DNA from: Synechococcus sp. WH 7805
Lineage (GTDB): Bacteria > Cyanobacteriota > Cyanobacteriia > PCC-6307 > Cyanobiaceae
Direction of reading: 5' to 3'
DNA: 64,000 nt
Assembly (NCBI RefSeq): GCF_000153285.1
Contig: NZ_CH724168.1
Span: 417,823 to 481,822, forward strand
The position numbers were made by a program, and so were the translations under genes. Shown here piece by piece: positions 54,494 to 63,383 of the stretch. How positions within the stretch are numbered: position 1 is the stretch's first letter; every line of letters begins with the position of its first letter. Below the pieces are notes generated by a model that saw only the letters and a list, made by a program, of their open reading frames with translations, was not told the origin of the DNA and did no database searches.

Positions 54494-56881
54494 ATGCCGT
54501 TCCAGCGACGGGCCTGGAACGCCCACCTGAGTGGTCAGAGCGGATTGATCCAGGTTCCAACCGGGTCTGGGAAGACCTACGCCGCCGTGATGGGCTCGAT
54601 CGCTCGCATGCTCGAGGCACCTTCTGAGCAGAAAGGCGTTCGACTCCTCTACATCACGCCCCTGCGCGCACTGAGCCGTGATCTCGCTGTGGCGATACAG
54701 CAACCGATTGATGCCATGCAATGGCCTCTGAGGGTCGGCATCCGCAATGGAGACACGCCAACGGCCGAGCGCTCACGCCAAATCAAAACGCCTCCGGAGA
54801 TTCTGATCACCACGCCTGAGTCTCTCTGCGTGCTTCTGGCTGGTCGCCACTGCGAGCGTCTGTTTCAAACTCTCGACAGCGTCATCCTTGATGAATGGCA
54901 CGAACTGATCGGTAGCAAGCGAGGGATTCAGGCCGAATTAGCGCTCAGTTGGTTGCGACAACAACGCCCCGCGCTTCAGACCTGGGCCATCAGCGCCACC
55001 ATCGGCAATCTGGAGGAGTCGGCACAGCATGCCCTCGGAGACCGTTGCGATCCCTGTCTGATCACCGGAGCGCCGAAGCGGGGCCTCAGTGTGAGCAGCA
55101 TTCTTCCGGACAGCATCGATGGCTTTCCCTGGGGAGGCCATCTCGGCCTCAGACGTTACGAAGACCTAGTCGGATCCCTGGTCCCCACCACCAGCACACT
55201 GCTGTTCACCAACACCCGCAACCAGGCGGAACGCTGGTTTCAGTGCCTGCGCTACGCCTGCCCTGAGATGGAGGGCCTGCTGGCTCTCCATCACAGCGCT
55301 TTGGATCGCAGCGAACGCGAAGCCATTGAAGCTTCTGTGAAAGCAGGGTCCATGCTTTGGGTGGTCTGCACCAGCTCCCTGGATCTGGGGGTTGATTTTC
55401 AACCGGTTGAGCAGGTGGTGCAGATCGGATCTCCCAAGAATCTGGCCCGCCTGCTGCAGAGAGCCGGACGTTCGGCCCACCTGCCCGGAGGCACCTCGAA
55501 GGTGTTGTTTATGCCAACCAACGCCTTGGAACTGCTTGAGCTCAGTGCCGTGCGTCGCGGACTGGAAAACGGCTTGGTGGAAGAAAGACGGCCACCCAAG
55601 GCACCGCTCGATGTGCTTCTGCAGCACCTCACCACACTCGCCTGCGGACCGGGCTTCAAGCCTGCATCAACGTTGGATGCGATTCGCACCACGGCCAGCT
55701 ATCAACAACTCAGCGAGAGCGACTGGCAGTGGTGCCTGCGCTTTCTCGAGCAGGGAGGCGATTGCCTCGGGGCTTACCCCCGCTACAGAAAGTTGGAAGC
55801 CACAGACGACGGACGCTTCGTGATCCGTGAAAACGCCATTGCCAGGCTGCATCGCTTCAACATCGGCACGATCACCTCCGCTCCCTCCATTCGCGTGCGC
55901 TTCGTGCGTGGCTCGGTGCTCGGTCACGTCGAAGAAAATTTCATCAGCCAGCTCAAGCCCAAGGATGTGTTCTTCTTTGCCGGACGCCAGTTGGAATTCG
56001 TTCGCCTCAGGGAGATGACCGCATATGTAAAGAGCACCACCAAGAAAAGCACTGCTGTACCGGCCTGGGCTGGTGGGCAGATGTCGCTGTCTGATCTGCT
56101 CACCCATCATCTGCGCGAAGAAGTAGCCCGGGCCGGGCGCGGCGAGCTCGACACACCGGAACTGAAAGCGCTTGAGCCCTTATTTGAGCGACAGATGGAT
56201 CTCTCGACCCTGCCTGGAAGCGAACAGTTGCTGATCGAAACCTGCCGAACCCGGGAGGGGATGCACCTTTACGCCTATCCCTTTGAGGGCAGGTTTGTGC
56301 ATGAAGGGCTTGGCTTTCTCTGGGCAACGCGCCTCACGCGCGTTCAGCGGGGAACGATCACCGTATCTGTGAACGATTACGGATTTGAACTGCTGGCTCC
56401 GAGGGGCTATCCGATGGACCAGCTGCTGGAGGACCACCTCGACGAGCTCCTTGATGACACAACGCTGGAAGAGGATCTGGAGCAGGCCCTGAACCTTTCG
56501 GAACTGTGCCGACGCCGGTTTCGCAGCATTGCCCAGGTGGCCGGACTGCTGGTGCAGGGATTCCCGGGCCAGAACAAATCCACCGGCCAACTGCAGATCA
56601 GCGGTTCCCTGCTCTGGGAAGTGTTCAGCAAACACGAACCCAACAACCTCCTGCTCCGCCAGGCCAGAGACGAGGTGCTGCAGGAGCAGCTCGAGCTCCC
56701 TCGCCTGCGATCCGCTCTACAACGGATACGCAAGGGCGACACCCTGCACTGCCCCACGCCGCGTCCAGGGCCACTCGCTTTTCCCCTGCTCGTGGAACGC
56801 TTAAACAATCGGATGACCAACGAATCCGTGCAGGAGCGCGTGGAGCGGATGATGCGCGAAGCATTGAACCAGGAGCAGTAG
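54494..56881 (+). CDS. Ligase-associated DEXH-box DNA helicase (Lhr-Core type)
   Basis: A 795-residue superfamily 2 helicase from the ATG at 54494. Walker A is PTGSGKT, motif II is ILDEWHE, and SATIGNLE (motif III), GVDFQPVEQVVQIGSP and LLQRAGRS (motif VI) follow. The second half is the Lhr-type extension. Frame upstream of the ATG reads LTDLLTPIERWFALQGWTP, like the N-terminus of relatives, back to a TGA near 54410. It has no ATG, GTG or TTG, so a CTG at 54437 may be the true start. It ends the repair set. Confidence 0.92.
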   Translation: MPFQRRAWNAHLSGQSGLIQVPTGSGKTYAAVMGSIARMLEAPSEQKGVRLLYITPLRALSRDLAVAIQQPIDAMQWPLRVGIRNGDTPTAERSRQIKTPPEILITTPESLCVLLAGRHCERLFQTLDSVILDEWHELIGSKRGIQAELALSWLRQQRPALQTWAISATIGNLEESAQHALGDRCDPCLITGAPKRGLSVSSILPDSIDGFPWGGHLGLRRYEDLVGSLVPTTSTLLFTNTRNQAERWFQCLRYACPEMEGLLALHHSALDRSEREAIEASVKAGSMLWVVCTSSLDLGVDFQPVEQVVQIGSPKNLARLLQRAGRSAHLPGGTSKVLFMPTNALELLELSAVRRGLENGLVEERRPPKAPLDVLLQHLTTLACGPGFKPASTLDAIRTTASYQQLSESDWQWCLRFLEQGGDCLGAYPRYRKLEATDDGRFVIRENAIARLHRFNIGTITSAPSIRVRFVRGSVLGHVEENFISQLKPKDVFFFAGRQLEFVRLREMTAYVKSTTKKSTAVPAWAGGQMSLSDLLTHHLREEVARAGRGELDTPELKALEPLFERQMDLSTLPGSEQLLIETCRTREGMHLYAYPFEGRFVHEGLGFLWATRLTRVQRGTITVSVNDYGFELLAPRGYPMDQLLEDHLDELLDDTTLEEDLEQALNLSELCRRRFRSIAQVAGLLVQGFPGQNKSTGQLQISGSLLWEVFSKHEPNNLLLRQARDEVLQEQLELPRLRSALQRIRKGDTLHCPTPRPGPLAFPLLVERLNNRMTNESVQERVERMMREALNQEQ

Positions 56882-57341
56882 CGCCAATCAAATCGCCACG
56901 ACAAGCACATCCACAACATCATTAATTTAATTTTCAAGCCATCAATCATTCCACTCAAGCCCCACCAATAACCTCTCAAACCGCATCAAACCAAATGAAT
57001 TGTCAAAATCAGTGAGCACACTAGGCAACACAAAGAGCTTGCCTAATAAATATTGTGAACTCACTTTTTGCTATCACAAATCGATAGCAGGGCACCAGTA
57101 GGCACAATTTAACAAATTGACTGAGCAGCATCCGCACAAAACAGGGACTTCAAAAACGCAATCAACCTCAAAGAGCGCACCCTGCCGAGGAAAAAGACAG
57201 TTAATTAGCTTATGGATCACCTTCCAAAACGACGCAGACAATCACCAAAAGCACACAAAGCAGTAATGGTCAAAAGTGCATCATAATTTACTGAACCTAA
57301 AACAACGCTCGCTAGGATTTAGAGAATTAAAGCAAAGTCGT
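56882..57341 (+). other. AT-rich intergenic stretch
   Basis: About 460 bp with no convincing gene; base composition drops sharply from the helicase. A 7-bp hairpin (TGCTATC 57069, GATAGCA 57083) has no T-run. No tRNA, integrase fragment or promoter is clear. The frame of the next gene is open back to 57276. Confidence 0.5.
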
Positions 57342-57659
57342 ATGCTGAGCACGAAACAACGACTGAAACTACAGTCGATTTGCAATCGAATAACAGAAGC
57401 TTTAGAAGTTGAACTCGATGAAATGATTTGGGTGTCAAAGCTGGCCAAAGCCAATGGCTCAGCAGGTGAGATGCTGCGCAAGGCAAGGCGTACTGCGGCA
57501 AAACCAACCATGCAACGTGGTAACTTTGACGATTTTTTGAATCAGATGGACATCGGCTTTGTCGACCCGTGCAACCATCGCAATAACCTTCAAGGAGTCG
57601 ATGACATTACCGAATTCTTCAGCCAAGACAAGCCGGATGACTGGCGCCAACGAGACTAA
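57342..57659 (+). CDS. Hypothetical 105-aa protein
   Basis: A small charged protein with no signal or span. From the ATG at 57342 it reads MLSTKQRLKLQSICNRITEALEVELDEMIWVSKLAKAN, predicted helical. SAGEMLRKARRTAAK and an acidic C-terminal part (DITEFFSQDKPDDW) follow. This N-terminal pattern is, to my memory, shared by other picocyanobacterial proteins of unknown role. A longer frame starts with ATG at 57276 but adds 22 residues of unlike character. It converges with the acyltransferase. Confidence 0.62.
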   Translation: MLSTKQRLKLQSICNRITEALEVELDEMIWVSKLAKANGSAGEMLRKARRTAAKPTMQRGNFDDFLNQMDIGFVDPCNHRNNLQGVDDITEFFSQDKPDDWRQRD

Positions 57660-57751
57660 GACAAACGCATTCAATAGACAAAAGTTAATAGAAACTGAAA
57701 AATGGTAGAGAACTGAGCATGCATATACAACGACTCTAAAGATCATTTCAT

Positions 57752-58894
57752 TCAAAGGATCCTTGCTACGACAGGAAACCTTCTGAGTAGCCCGGCAAAA
57801 CCGAACGAGAAAAGAGTTGTCAGAACCATTGCATTGAGTGCAGTCAGCCAAGGATTGAGTCCAATGAAGCCGACCGCCATTAGAACCAACACCAACACCA
57901 TTGGATGAATCACATAGGCCCCGTAGCTGTTCGATCCTGCAACTGACAACCATTGCCCAAAGCAGTCTTCATGCCTTTGAAACCACATGATTAGATACGA
58001 CAAGACTCCCCATGCGATCGCAGGATAAATAAACTGTCCAAACAAAATAAGTGATGCTGGGTTTTTAAAAATGTCGGTATTAAAAGTCAAAGTCATATTC
58101 AGAAGCACCATCGAAAAACCGAATTGGCTCAGAAGCAAAAACATCGACAATCGGAACCACTTTATGACCAGATGCGGATCAATCCGCTCAAACCAGTGAT
58201 GAAACGACGCTTTGCATCCGATAAAGAATAAAAATGCATAGGTGAATACATGCATTCCTTGAAAGCCCAGTCCATTCAAAGGTGTACTGCGCAAAAAGGC
58301 CCAGAGATCAGTTTGTGTTGACATAGCCACCTCAATGAATCCTAAAACGACAGCACTGATAACCCATGAACGCATTGTTGGTAATGGAATATCCGTATCG
58401 ACTAAATAGTGATCACCCCTTAACTTAACCCAAGCACAATAAATCAAATCGAATACAAATAGAACTAGCAAAAACCACAAAACGCCGATTCTGTTGAATG
58501 GAATATCGCTCAGGGATAAAAACTCCAGTGGACTCGAGGGAGAAAGCCTACCAATCAGAAGTGAAATGTTATTGACAATAAATAAACCAAAAATAAATGG
58601 AATACCAAGGCGTATTAAACGATTTTTTAAATACTGCACGACTCCCTTCTTATGCACTGATCGAGGAACAAAATAACCCGAAATTAAAAACATCATTGGC
58701 ATGATGAAAGAATTAATGGCGTAGATATACCAATTGAAGAATCCTATAAATCCTTCCCCCACTATTCCTTCAATGGGAATACGGACCCCACTCCAGCCCG
58801 TCGGGAAAAAGGCAACTGGAACATGGAGTGCAATGACCAGACCAACTATGACTGCCTTAATTTGGTCCAGATAAAGTAAACGTTTATGAGACAT
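57752..58894 (-). CDS. Acyltransferase 3 family membrane protein
   Basis: A 380-residue integral membrane acyltransferase (OafA/WecH-like), which modifies surface sugars or other molecules. It begins MSHKRLLYLDQIKAVIVGLVIALHVPVAFF, with the His of the family's motif in LHV. SFIMPMMFLISGYF is the second conserved block, and about ten spans follow. A start six codons upstream (58912) is also possible. It is AT-rich and alone, consistent with accessory gain. Confidence 0.85.
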   Translation of the reverse strand: MSHKRLLYLDQIKAVIVGLVIALHVPVAFFPTGWSGVRIPIEGIVGEGFIGFFNWYIYAINSFIMPMMFLISGYFVPRSVHKKGVVQYLKNRLIRLGIPFIFGLFIVNNISLLIGRLSPSSPLEFLSLSDIPFNRIGVLWFLLVLFVFDLIYCAWVKLRGDHYLVDTDIPLPTMRSWVISAVVLGFIEVAMSTQTDLWAFLRSTPLNGLGFQGMHVFTYAFLFFIGCKASFHHWFERIDPHLVIKWFRLSMFLLLSQFGFSMVLLNMTLTFNTDIFKNPASLILFGQFIYPAIAWGVLSYLIMWFQRHEDCFGQWLSVAGSNSYGAYVIHPMVLVLVLMAVGFIGLNPWLTALNAMVLTTLFSFGFAGLLRRFPVVARIL

Positions 58895-58912
58895 TGACAA
58901 TCGGACAACCAT

Positions 58913-59294
58913 TCAGCGGATTTCAACAAAACTAGCAAAAGGCTTCGCTACGCCATGGAAGCGAAGCAAAAATGAAATCTCAGTTCATTCAATGGTCAAT
59001 ATGAATACTTAAGTCGTACAACATCGCGCTTAGGCACTACAAGGATACAAAGCGAAGAGATGATGATGCATACGCTTACTCATAGCTATTATGCCTCTAT
59101 ATTGAAAGCTTTTGCTTATCAATAGAGTGATATACTTTTCTTTTAGTCACAACGACCTTCACGGTCAAGCTTATTTGAAAAAGCTCGATCGCGTTATGAT
59201 CATATTTTTACGCATCAAGGAGGCAGTCAATCAAGCCTTTCATTCCCTATTACTCTTGTATTTAATCGTCAAGTCGTATCTCTAAAAAGCTTGC
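58913..59294 (+). other. AT-rich gap with a hairpin and two tiny frames
   Basis: About 380 bp between divergent genes. GCTTCGCT (58942) and AGCGAAGC (58960) form an 8-bp stem in the leader of the acyltransferase, with CTTTT after it on the minus strand. Two short plus-strand frames start at ATG near 59077 (21 codons) and 59197 (29 codons, hydrophobic end LLLLYLIVKSYL). Neither has support beyond being open. No RNA gene is recognised. Confidence 0.4.
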
Positions 59295-59828
59295 ATGAAT
59301 AGATCTTCACTCACACTCACAGCTCTTTTACTCGGTGGTTTATCTGCCATGGCCCAGGGAGTCGACCCCAAGATCCATGCAATGTGTCTTGATGCCAAGG
59401 ACTACGTTGGATGCGTTAAGGCGATGACCACTGACGCAAGTCAACAGAAAGTTATTCAGGTTGATCAAACCAACCGGCCTGGCCTGCAAAATGAAATGGG
59501 AAATTCGTGTCCTGCTGGTTACGCCTATTCAGGTGCAGGTCAATGCAGATCAATCGTATGTCAATACCAAGGCATTTTTGGTCAAAATGAGCCTCAATTG
59601 GCTGGGAATGGGCATACGTGCAAAGGCGCGAATCGGCGCTATGGCCTGTTAACCGGTCGTGCCACCTTATTATGGGGTAACCAATACATGCGTGCTGTCA
59701 ATAATCCGAATTGCCCAAATACGGAACCTTCCATTGGTGGTCGATCAAGCTGTAGTTTGACCAGTCTGAATGATCGACTTCCAAAAACCGACTCAATGAA
59801 CATCGAGGATTGGGACTCCGATGAATAG
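59295..59828 (+). CDS. Secreted cysteine-containing protein of unknown function
   Basis: A 177-residue protein with a signal peptide (LTLTALLLGGLSAMA, cleaved before QGVDPK). The mature part has seven cysteines that could form disulfides: MCLDAKDYVGCVKAM, NSCPAGYAYSGAGQC with IVC, HTC, PNC and SSC. The CLDAKDYVGCVKAM pattern is, from memory, common among small exported picocyanobacterial proteins. An acidic end (NIEDWDSDE) closes it. Function unknown. Confidence 0.75.
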   Translation: MNRSSLTLTALLLGGLSAMAQGVDPKIHAMCLDAKDYVGCVKAMTTDASQQKVIQVDQTNRPGLQNEMGNSCPAGYAYSGAGQCRSIVCQYQGIFGQNEPQLAGNGHTCKGANRRYGLLTGRATLLWGNQYMRAVNNPNCPNTEPSIGGRSSCSLTSLNDRLPKTDSMNIEDWDSDE

Positions 59829-60052
59829 AATGAAGCGCGATGTTATGTGGTTTCTACGAAGCAGGGCTTTTCAAATGGCGTTCTTTCATTGATGGACAGC
59901 CAACTGGAAAGCCTTGATTCAAAGCGCTGCACAAGGTGACCTTCGCTGCAAAACAGCAGCTGTCTTGTTTGCAAAACAGCGCTTTAATCGATTTCACGAT
60001 GGAGTCCTGCAGCTCAATCGGTTCCTATCGTTGAAGAATTAGACAGTAATCA

Positions 60053-60313
60053 ATGAATCGCACTGCAACCGCCGCAGTCATCATCGCCTTGAGTGCACCC
60101 GTGATGGCTCAACCGGTCATTGACCCTGTCGCAGCTGCAGACAAAACATGCGCTGCTTTCAAGGATCCATCCATGCCTCAGTCTTACAAAGACCAAATGC
60201 GAGACAGAATTTATATCAACATGGCTGGAGATGTTCCAGCTGGAGCAACCGACGCTTATCGATCGATGTGGGAGGGCTACGCCCTTGTTCGCCAGCGAGG
60301 TTGCGGACAATAA
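60053..60313 (+). CDS. Small secreted protein of unknown function
   Basis: An 86-residue protein. A signal peptide (MNRTATAAVIIALSAPVMAQ) ends near PVMA. The mature part has two cysteines (KTCAAFKDPSMPQS and the final GCGQ) and a helical segment DAYRSMWEGYALVRQRG. No family recognised. It precedes the chromate-family transporter by 43 bp. Confidence 0.72.
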   Translation: MNRTATAAVIIALSAPVMAQPVIDPVAAADKTCAAFKDPSMPQSYKDQMRDRIYINMAGDVPAGATDAYRSMWEGYALVRQRGCGQ

Positions 60314-60356
60314 TCCTCACAACACACCAAACCACGTGAAACATCCGGGAACATCC

Positions 60357-61544
60357 ATGGAAGGCGTGGTCGAGGTGTTCCGCCAATTCCTGCTGCTCGG
60401 ATGCTCATCGTTCGGTGGACCGGTGGCACACCTCGGATATTTCCGTGAGCGGTTCGTGCAACGGGAGAAGTGGCTCACCGACGCGGCCTATGCCGACCTC
60501 GTGGCCCTTTGCCAGTTTCTGCCTGGCCCCGCCAGTTCCCAGGTAGGGATGGGCCTTGGCCTGATGCGTGCTGGTTGGCCAGGAGCCTTGGCGGCCTGGA
60601 TTGGATTCACGTTTCCGTCGGCGATCCTGCTGGTGCTTACGTCCGCTGTGCTGTCAGCCAATCCGGACTGGCTGGCCGGAGGCTGGGTTCAGGGCTTGAA
60701 AGTGGCCGCCGTTGCCGTGGTGGCGCAGGCCGTGCTGGGCATGCAGCGCAAGCTGGCACCTGATCGGAACCGCGCCAGCCTGATGGCTTTTGCAGCTGTG
60801 TTGGTGCTGCTGGTGCCTCTGGCCTGGGTGCAGCTTCTGGCACTAGTGATCGGAGCGGTCGCAGGTCTCACCCTGTTGCCTCCCCCCGACGATCGCTCCA
60901 TGAGCCATGAACTGCTCAAGGTGCCCGTGCACAGAGGCGTGTCCCTTCTTCTTCTGGTGGCGTTGGTCGGCATGCTTGTAGCTCTGCCATGGCTTGCCGC
61001 AGAAGCCAGACCGGTGGCCATCCAGCAGCTGGCAGGTTTTCTTCAGGCTGGATCGCTGGTGTTCGGGGGAGGCCACGTTCTGCTCCCGCTGCTCGAGCAG
61101 TCTCTGGTGCCCCCTGGGTGGATCAGCCTTGACCAGTTTCTGGCCGGCTATGGAGCAGCTCAGGCTGTACCCGGCCCCATGTTCAGCTTTGCCGCCTTCC
61201 TCGGCTTTGATCTGCGCGGCGGGTTGCAGGGCGTCGGCGGCGCCCTGCTTGCCCTCCTGGCTCTGTTTCTTCCAGCCTTTCTGCTGGTTGGAGGCGCCCT
61301 GCCGTTCTGGAGTGTCCTCGGGAAGCGAACAACGATGCGACGCGCCCTCAAGGGCATCAATGCTGCTGTGGTGGGTGTGCTGCTGGCAGCACTGTTTCAG
61401 CCGGTCTGGCTGGCTGGCATCAAGTCCAGTGCCGATTTCAGTCTGGCGTTGATGGCCTTTCTGCTGCTGGTGGGTTGGAAGCAACCGGCCTGGCGGGTCG
61501 TTCTGGTTTGCGGGCTGGTGGGAGGCTTCGCCCTGTCGTCATGA
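60357..61544 (+). CDS. Chromate transporter family protein (long-chain CHR)
   Basis: A 395-residue membrane protein made of two CHR domains. The first begins EVFRQFLLLGCSSFGGPVAHLGYFRERFVQ, with CQFLPGPASSQVG. The second has LAGFLQAGSLVFGGGHVLLPLLEQ and AAQAVPGPMFSFAAFLG, the repeated PGP motif. Members export chromate with sulfate as competitor; other anions are possible. GC-rich again, unlike the region before it. The DUF1543 gene overlaps by 4 bp. Confidence 0.9.
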   Translation: MEGVVEVFRQFLLLGCSSFGGPVAHLGYFRERFVQREKWLTDAAYADLVALCQFLPGPASSQVGMGLGLMRAGWPGALAAWIGFTFPSAILLVLTSAVLSANPDWLAGGWVQGLKVAAVAVVAQAVLGMQRKLAPDRNRASLMAFAAVLVLLVPLAWVQLLALVIGAVAGLTLLPPPDDRSMSHELLKVPVHRGVSLLLLVALVGMLVALPWLAAEARPVAIQQLAGFLQAGSLVFGGGHVLLPLLEQSLVPPGWISLDQFLAGYGAAQAVPGPMFSFAAFLGFDLRGGLQGVGGALLALLALFLPAFLLVGGALPFWSVLGKRTTMRRALKGINAAVVGVLLAALFQPVWLAGIKSSADFSLALMAFLLLVGWKQPAWRVVLVCGLVGGFALSS

Positions 61545-62146
61545 TCGATCAACCGACCCTGTTTCTTGTCGTCCTCGGAGGACGCACGGCGACATGCCAC
61601 GTGGAACTCCACGATGTGCGCTGGATGGTGGGGTCTTGCATCGAAGACACCATTCCAGCACTGAAGCGCGAATGGTTCGGCTTGCAGAAGGGTCTGCATG
61701 TCGACAGCTACAAAGCCATCACGCATGTGGATGGCTTTGCAGTGCGCCCGCTGCCTGCAGCACCGATGCCAGAGAAACTCCTGACCTCAGCGAATACGCA
61801 ACCTGTCGATCGACTTTGGTTCGTCAATCTCGGCGGTTATCAACGTGAGTCGCTTCAGGAACAGCATCAATTCGGCCTGGTGGTGGCCAGATCTCAACAG
61901 GCTGCCAAGGCCCGGGCCAAAGCCCGTTGGTTGAAGGAATCCCTACAGGTTCACAAGGATGATCTCCATGGGATCGAGTCCATTGGCGACGTCGATGACT
62001 GTCTGCCGATCGACGGCATCGGCGGATGGCGAATCAGCTTGCAGTCAGTGCCCAATCCACCGGAGACGGATCTGAAGCCTGACTGGTTCGGCTACTGGCG
62101 CATTGATGGCCGATTGCCGAAGCCAAGGCCGGATGCAGTGATCTGA
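61541..62146 (+). CDS. DUF1543 domain protein
   Basis: A 201-residue protein with LFLVVLGGRTATCHVELHDVRWMVG at the N-terminus and RLWFVNLGGYQRESLQEQHQFGLVVA in the second part, a duplicated layout typical of DUF1543 (from memory). Function unknown. The ATG at 61541 overlaps the transporter stop (ATGA), suggesting coupling. Confidence 0.8.
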   Translation: MIDQPTLFLVVLGGRTATCHVELHDVRWMVGSCIEDTIPALKREWFGLQKGLHVDSYKAITHVDGFAVRPLPAAPMPEKLLTSANTQPVDRLWFVNLGGYQRESLQEQHQFGLVVARSQQAAKARAKARWLKESLQVHKDDLHGIESIGDVDDCLPIDGIGGWRISLQSVPNPPETDLKPDWFGYWRIDGRLPKPRPDAVI

Positions 62147-62153
62147 TCCAACG

Positions 62154-62855
62154 TCAACCATGAACGAACCGCCACCAGGACTGAACGCTCTCAGGGCTTC
62201 CGTACCAGGGCGCACCGAACAGCCCACCATGGGCGGTGGAGTTCAGCACGAGATGACGCGCATCCTTCAACAGAGCTGAAGAGACCGGAACGAGGCCATC
62301 GCCTGCCACTGCAGCATCCCCGACGATGCTCCTGTAGCTGCCGGAAGCACTGCGTCGACTGAATGCTGACGCTGTCGAACCACTGAGATCCAACGCGCCG
62401 GCTACAGCCACGTAATCCACGCCGGGGTGATGGCAGCCCGGAAAGCGGCGGTCCACCATGGCGCGCAGGGGCGTTGCTCGGACGGCCTGATGGGGACTAC
62501 CGAGTGTGACCAGGCGATTGCAGCGATCAGAGCCGCCGTATCGGCAACCCTGGAACTCCACATCACTGAGATAAAGACGCAGCATCACACCGCCTGAGCT
62601 GTGGCCGACCAACGTGACCTGACCACTTGCCGAGAGGGGCTGCAACGCATCAACAGCGGCAGCGACGCGATCCAGAACACGTCGCCAGCCGAATCCCCAG
62701 CTGGTGAGCAGCCAGTCGAACCGGCTGACCGGAACGACCACCACGTGCTCCACCCCCGAGAGCCGCAGGGCTTCGGCCATCGGCTGATAGGCCTCCTCGG
62801 TGATCAGAAAACCACCGAGAATCACAACCGGCTGGTGGGGGTCGACAGATCGCAT
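62154..62855 (-). CDS. Alpha/beta hydrolase, lipase-like
   Basis: A 233-residue alpha/beta hydrolase. PVVILGGFLITEEAYQPMAEAL forms the first strand and oxyanion region. VTLVGHSSGGVMLRLYL holds the nucleophile Ser in GHSSG. SIVGDAAVAGDGLVPVSSALL provides the acid, and HGGLFGAPWY the catalytic His. It resembles small triacylglycerol-lipase/esterase proteins; the substrate is unknown. ATG at 62855 is preferred to GTG one codon upstream. Confidence 0.83.
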   Translation of the reverse strand: MRSVDPHQPVVILGGFLITEEAYQPMAEALRLSGVEHVVVVPVSRFDWLLTSWGFGWRRVLDRVAAAVDALQPLSASGQVTLVGHSSGGVMLRLYLSDVEFQGCRYGGSDRCNRLVTLGSPHQAVRATPLRAMVDRRFPGCHHPGVDYVAVAGALDLSGSTASAFSRRSASGSYRSIVGDAAVAGDGLVPVSSALLKDARHLVLNSTAHGGLFGAPWYGSPESVQSWWRFVHG

Positions 62856-62908
62856 CACTCCGGTGCAGCTGAGGCAGCGCCATCATCAGGTCAAATGATG
62901 ACGACGCC

Positions 62909-63379
62909 ATGGCACCAGAGAAGGTCGCCGATTACCCCCGACCACCACGACTGGAATCCACCGACGATCACGTTCTGATCAAAGTCGCCGGTGAGGTGCT
63001 CTTCGATGGCAAGGGCTGCCAGCGCGTGCTCGAGACGTACCACCCTCCCACCTACTACTTGCCGCCGACGGGGATGGACAGGGCCTTGCTCTCACCCGCA
63101 GCGGGACGAAGTTTCTGCGAATGGAAAGGAGTGGCGGAGTACTTCGATGTGGTGACATCACAGGGCAGGATTCATCGCGCTGTTTGGCGTTATCCATCAC
63201 CCACAGCAGGGTTTCAAGCCATTGCTGGTTGGTTTGCGTTGTATCCGGGTTTGATGCAGGGATGCTGGGTCAATGCTGAACCGGTGATCCCCCAGCCAGG
63301 AGGTTTCTACGGTGGATGGATCACATCAGCTGTTCAAGGGCCATTCAAAGGCGATCCAATGCACCCGGAGCTGATCTGA
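62909..63379 (+). CDS. DUF427 domain protein
   Basis: A 156-residue protein. GEVLFDGKGCQRVLETYHPPTYYLPP and SFCEWKGVAEYFDV, then AVWRYPSPTAGFQAIAGWFALYP, match the DUF427 beta-barrel family. Biochemical role unknown. It is followed 4 bp later by the PAP/fibrillin gene and they are probably cotranscribed. Confidence 0.85.
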   Translation: MAPEKVADYPRPPRLESTDDHVLIKVAGEVLFDGKGCQRVLETYHPPTYYLPPTGMDRALLSPAAGRSFCEWKGVAEYFDVVTSQGRIHRAVWRYPSPTAGFQAIAGWFALYPGLMQGCWVNAEPVIPQPGGFYGGWITSAVQGPFKGDPMHPELI

Positions 63380-63383
63380 TCCG

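Noticed and set aside
59197-59286. A 29-codon hydrophobic frame before the secreted-protein gene
   Set aside because: Too short, no clear ribosome-binding site, and AT-rich DNA yields such frames by chance.
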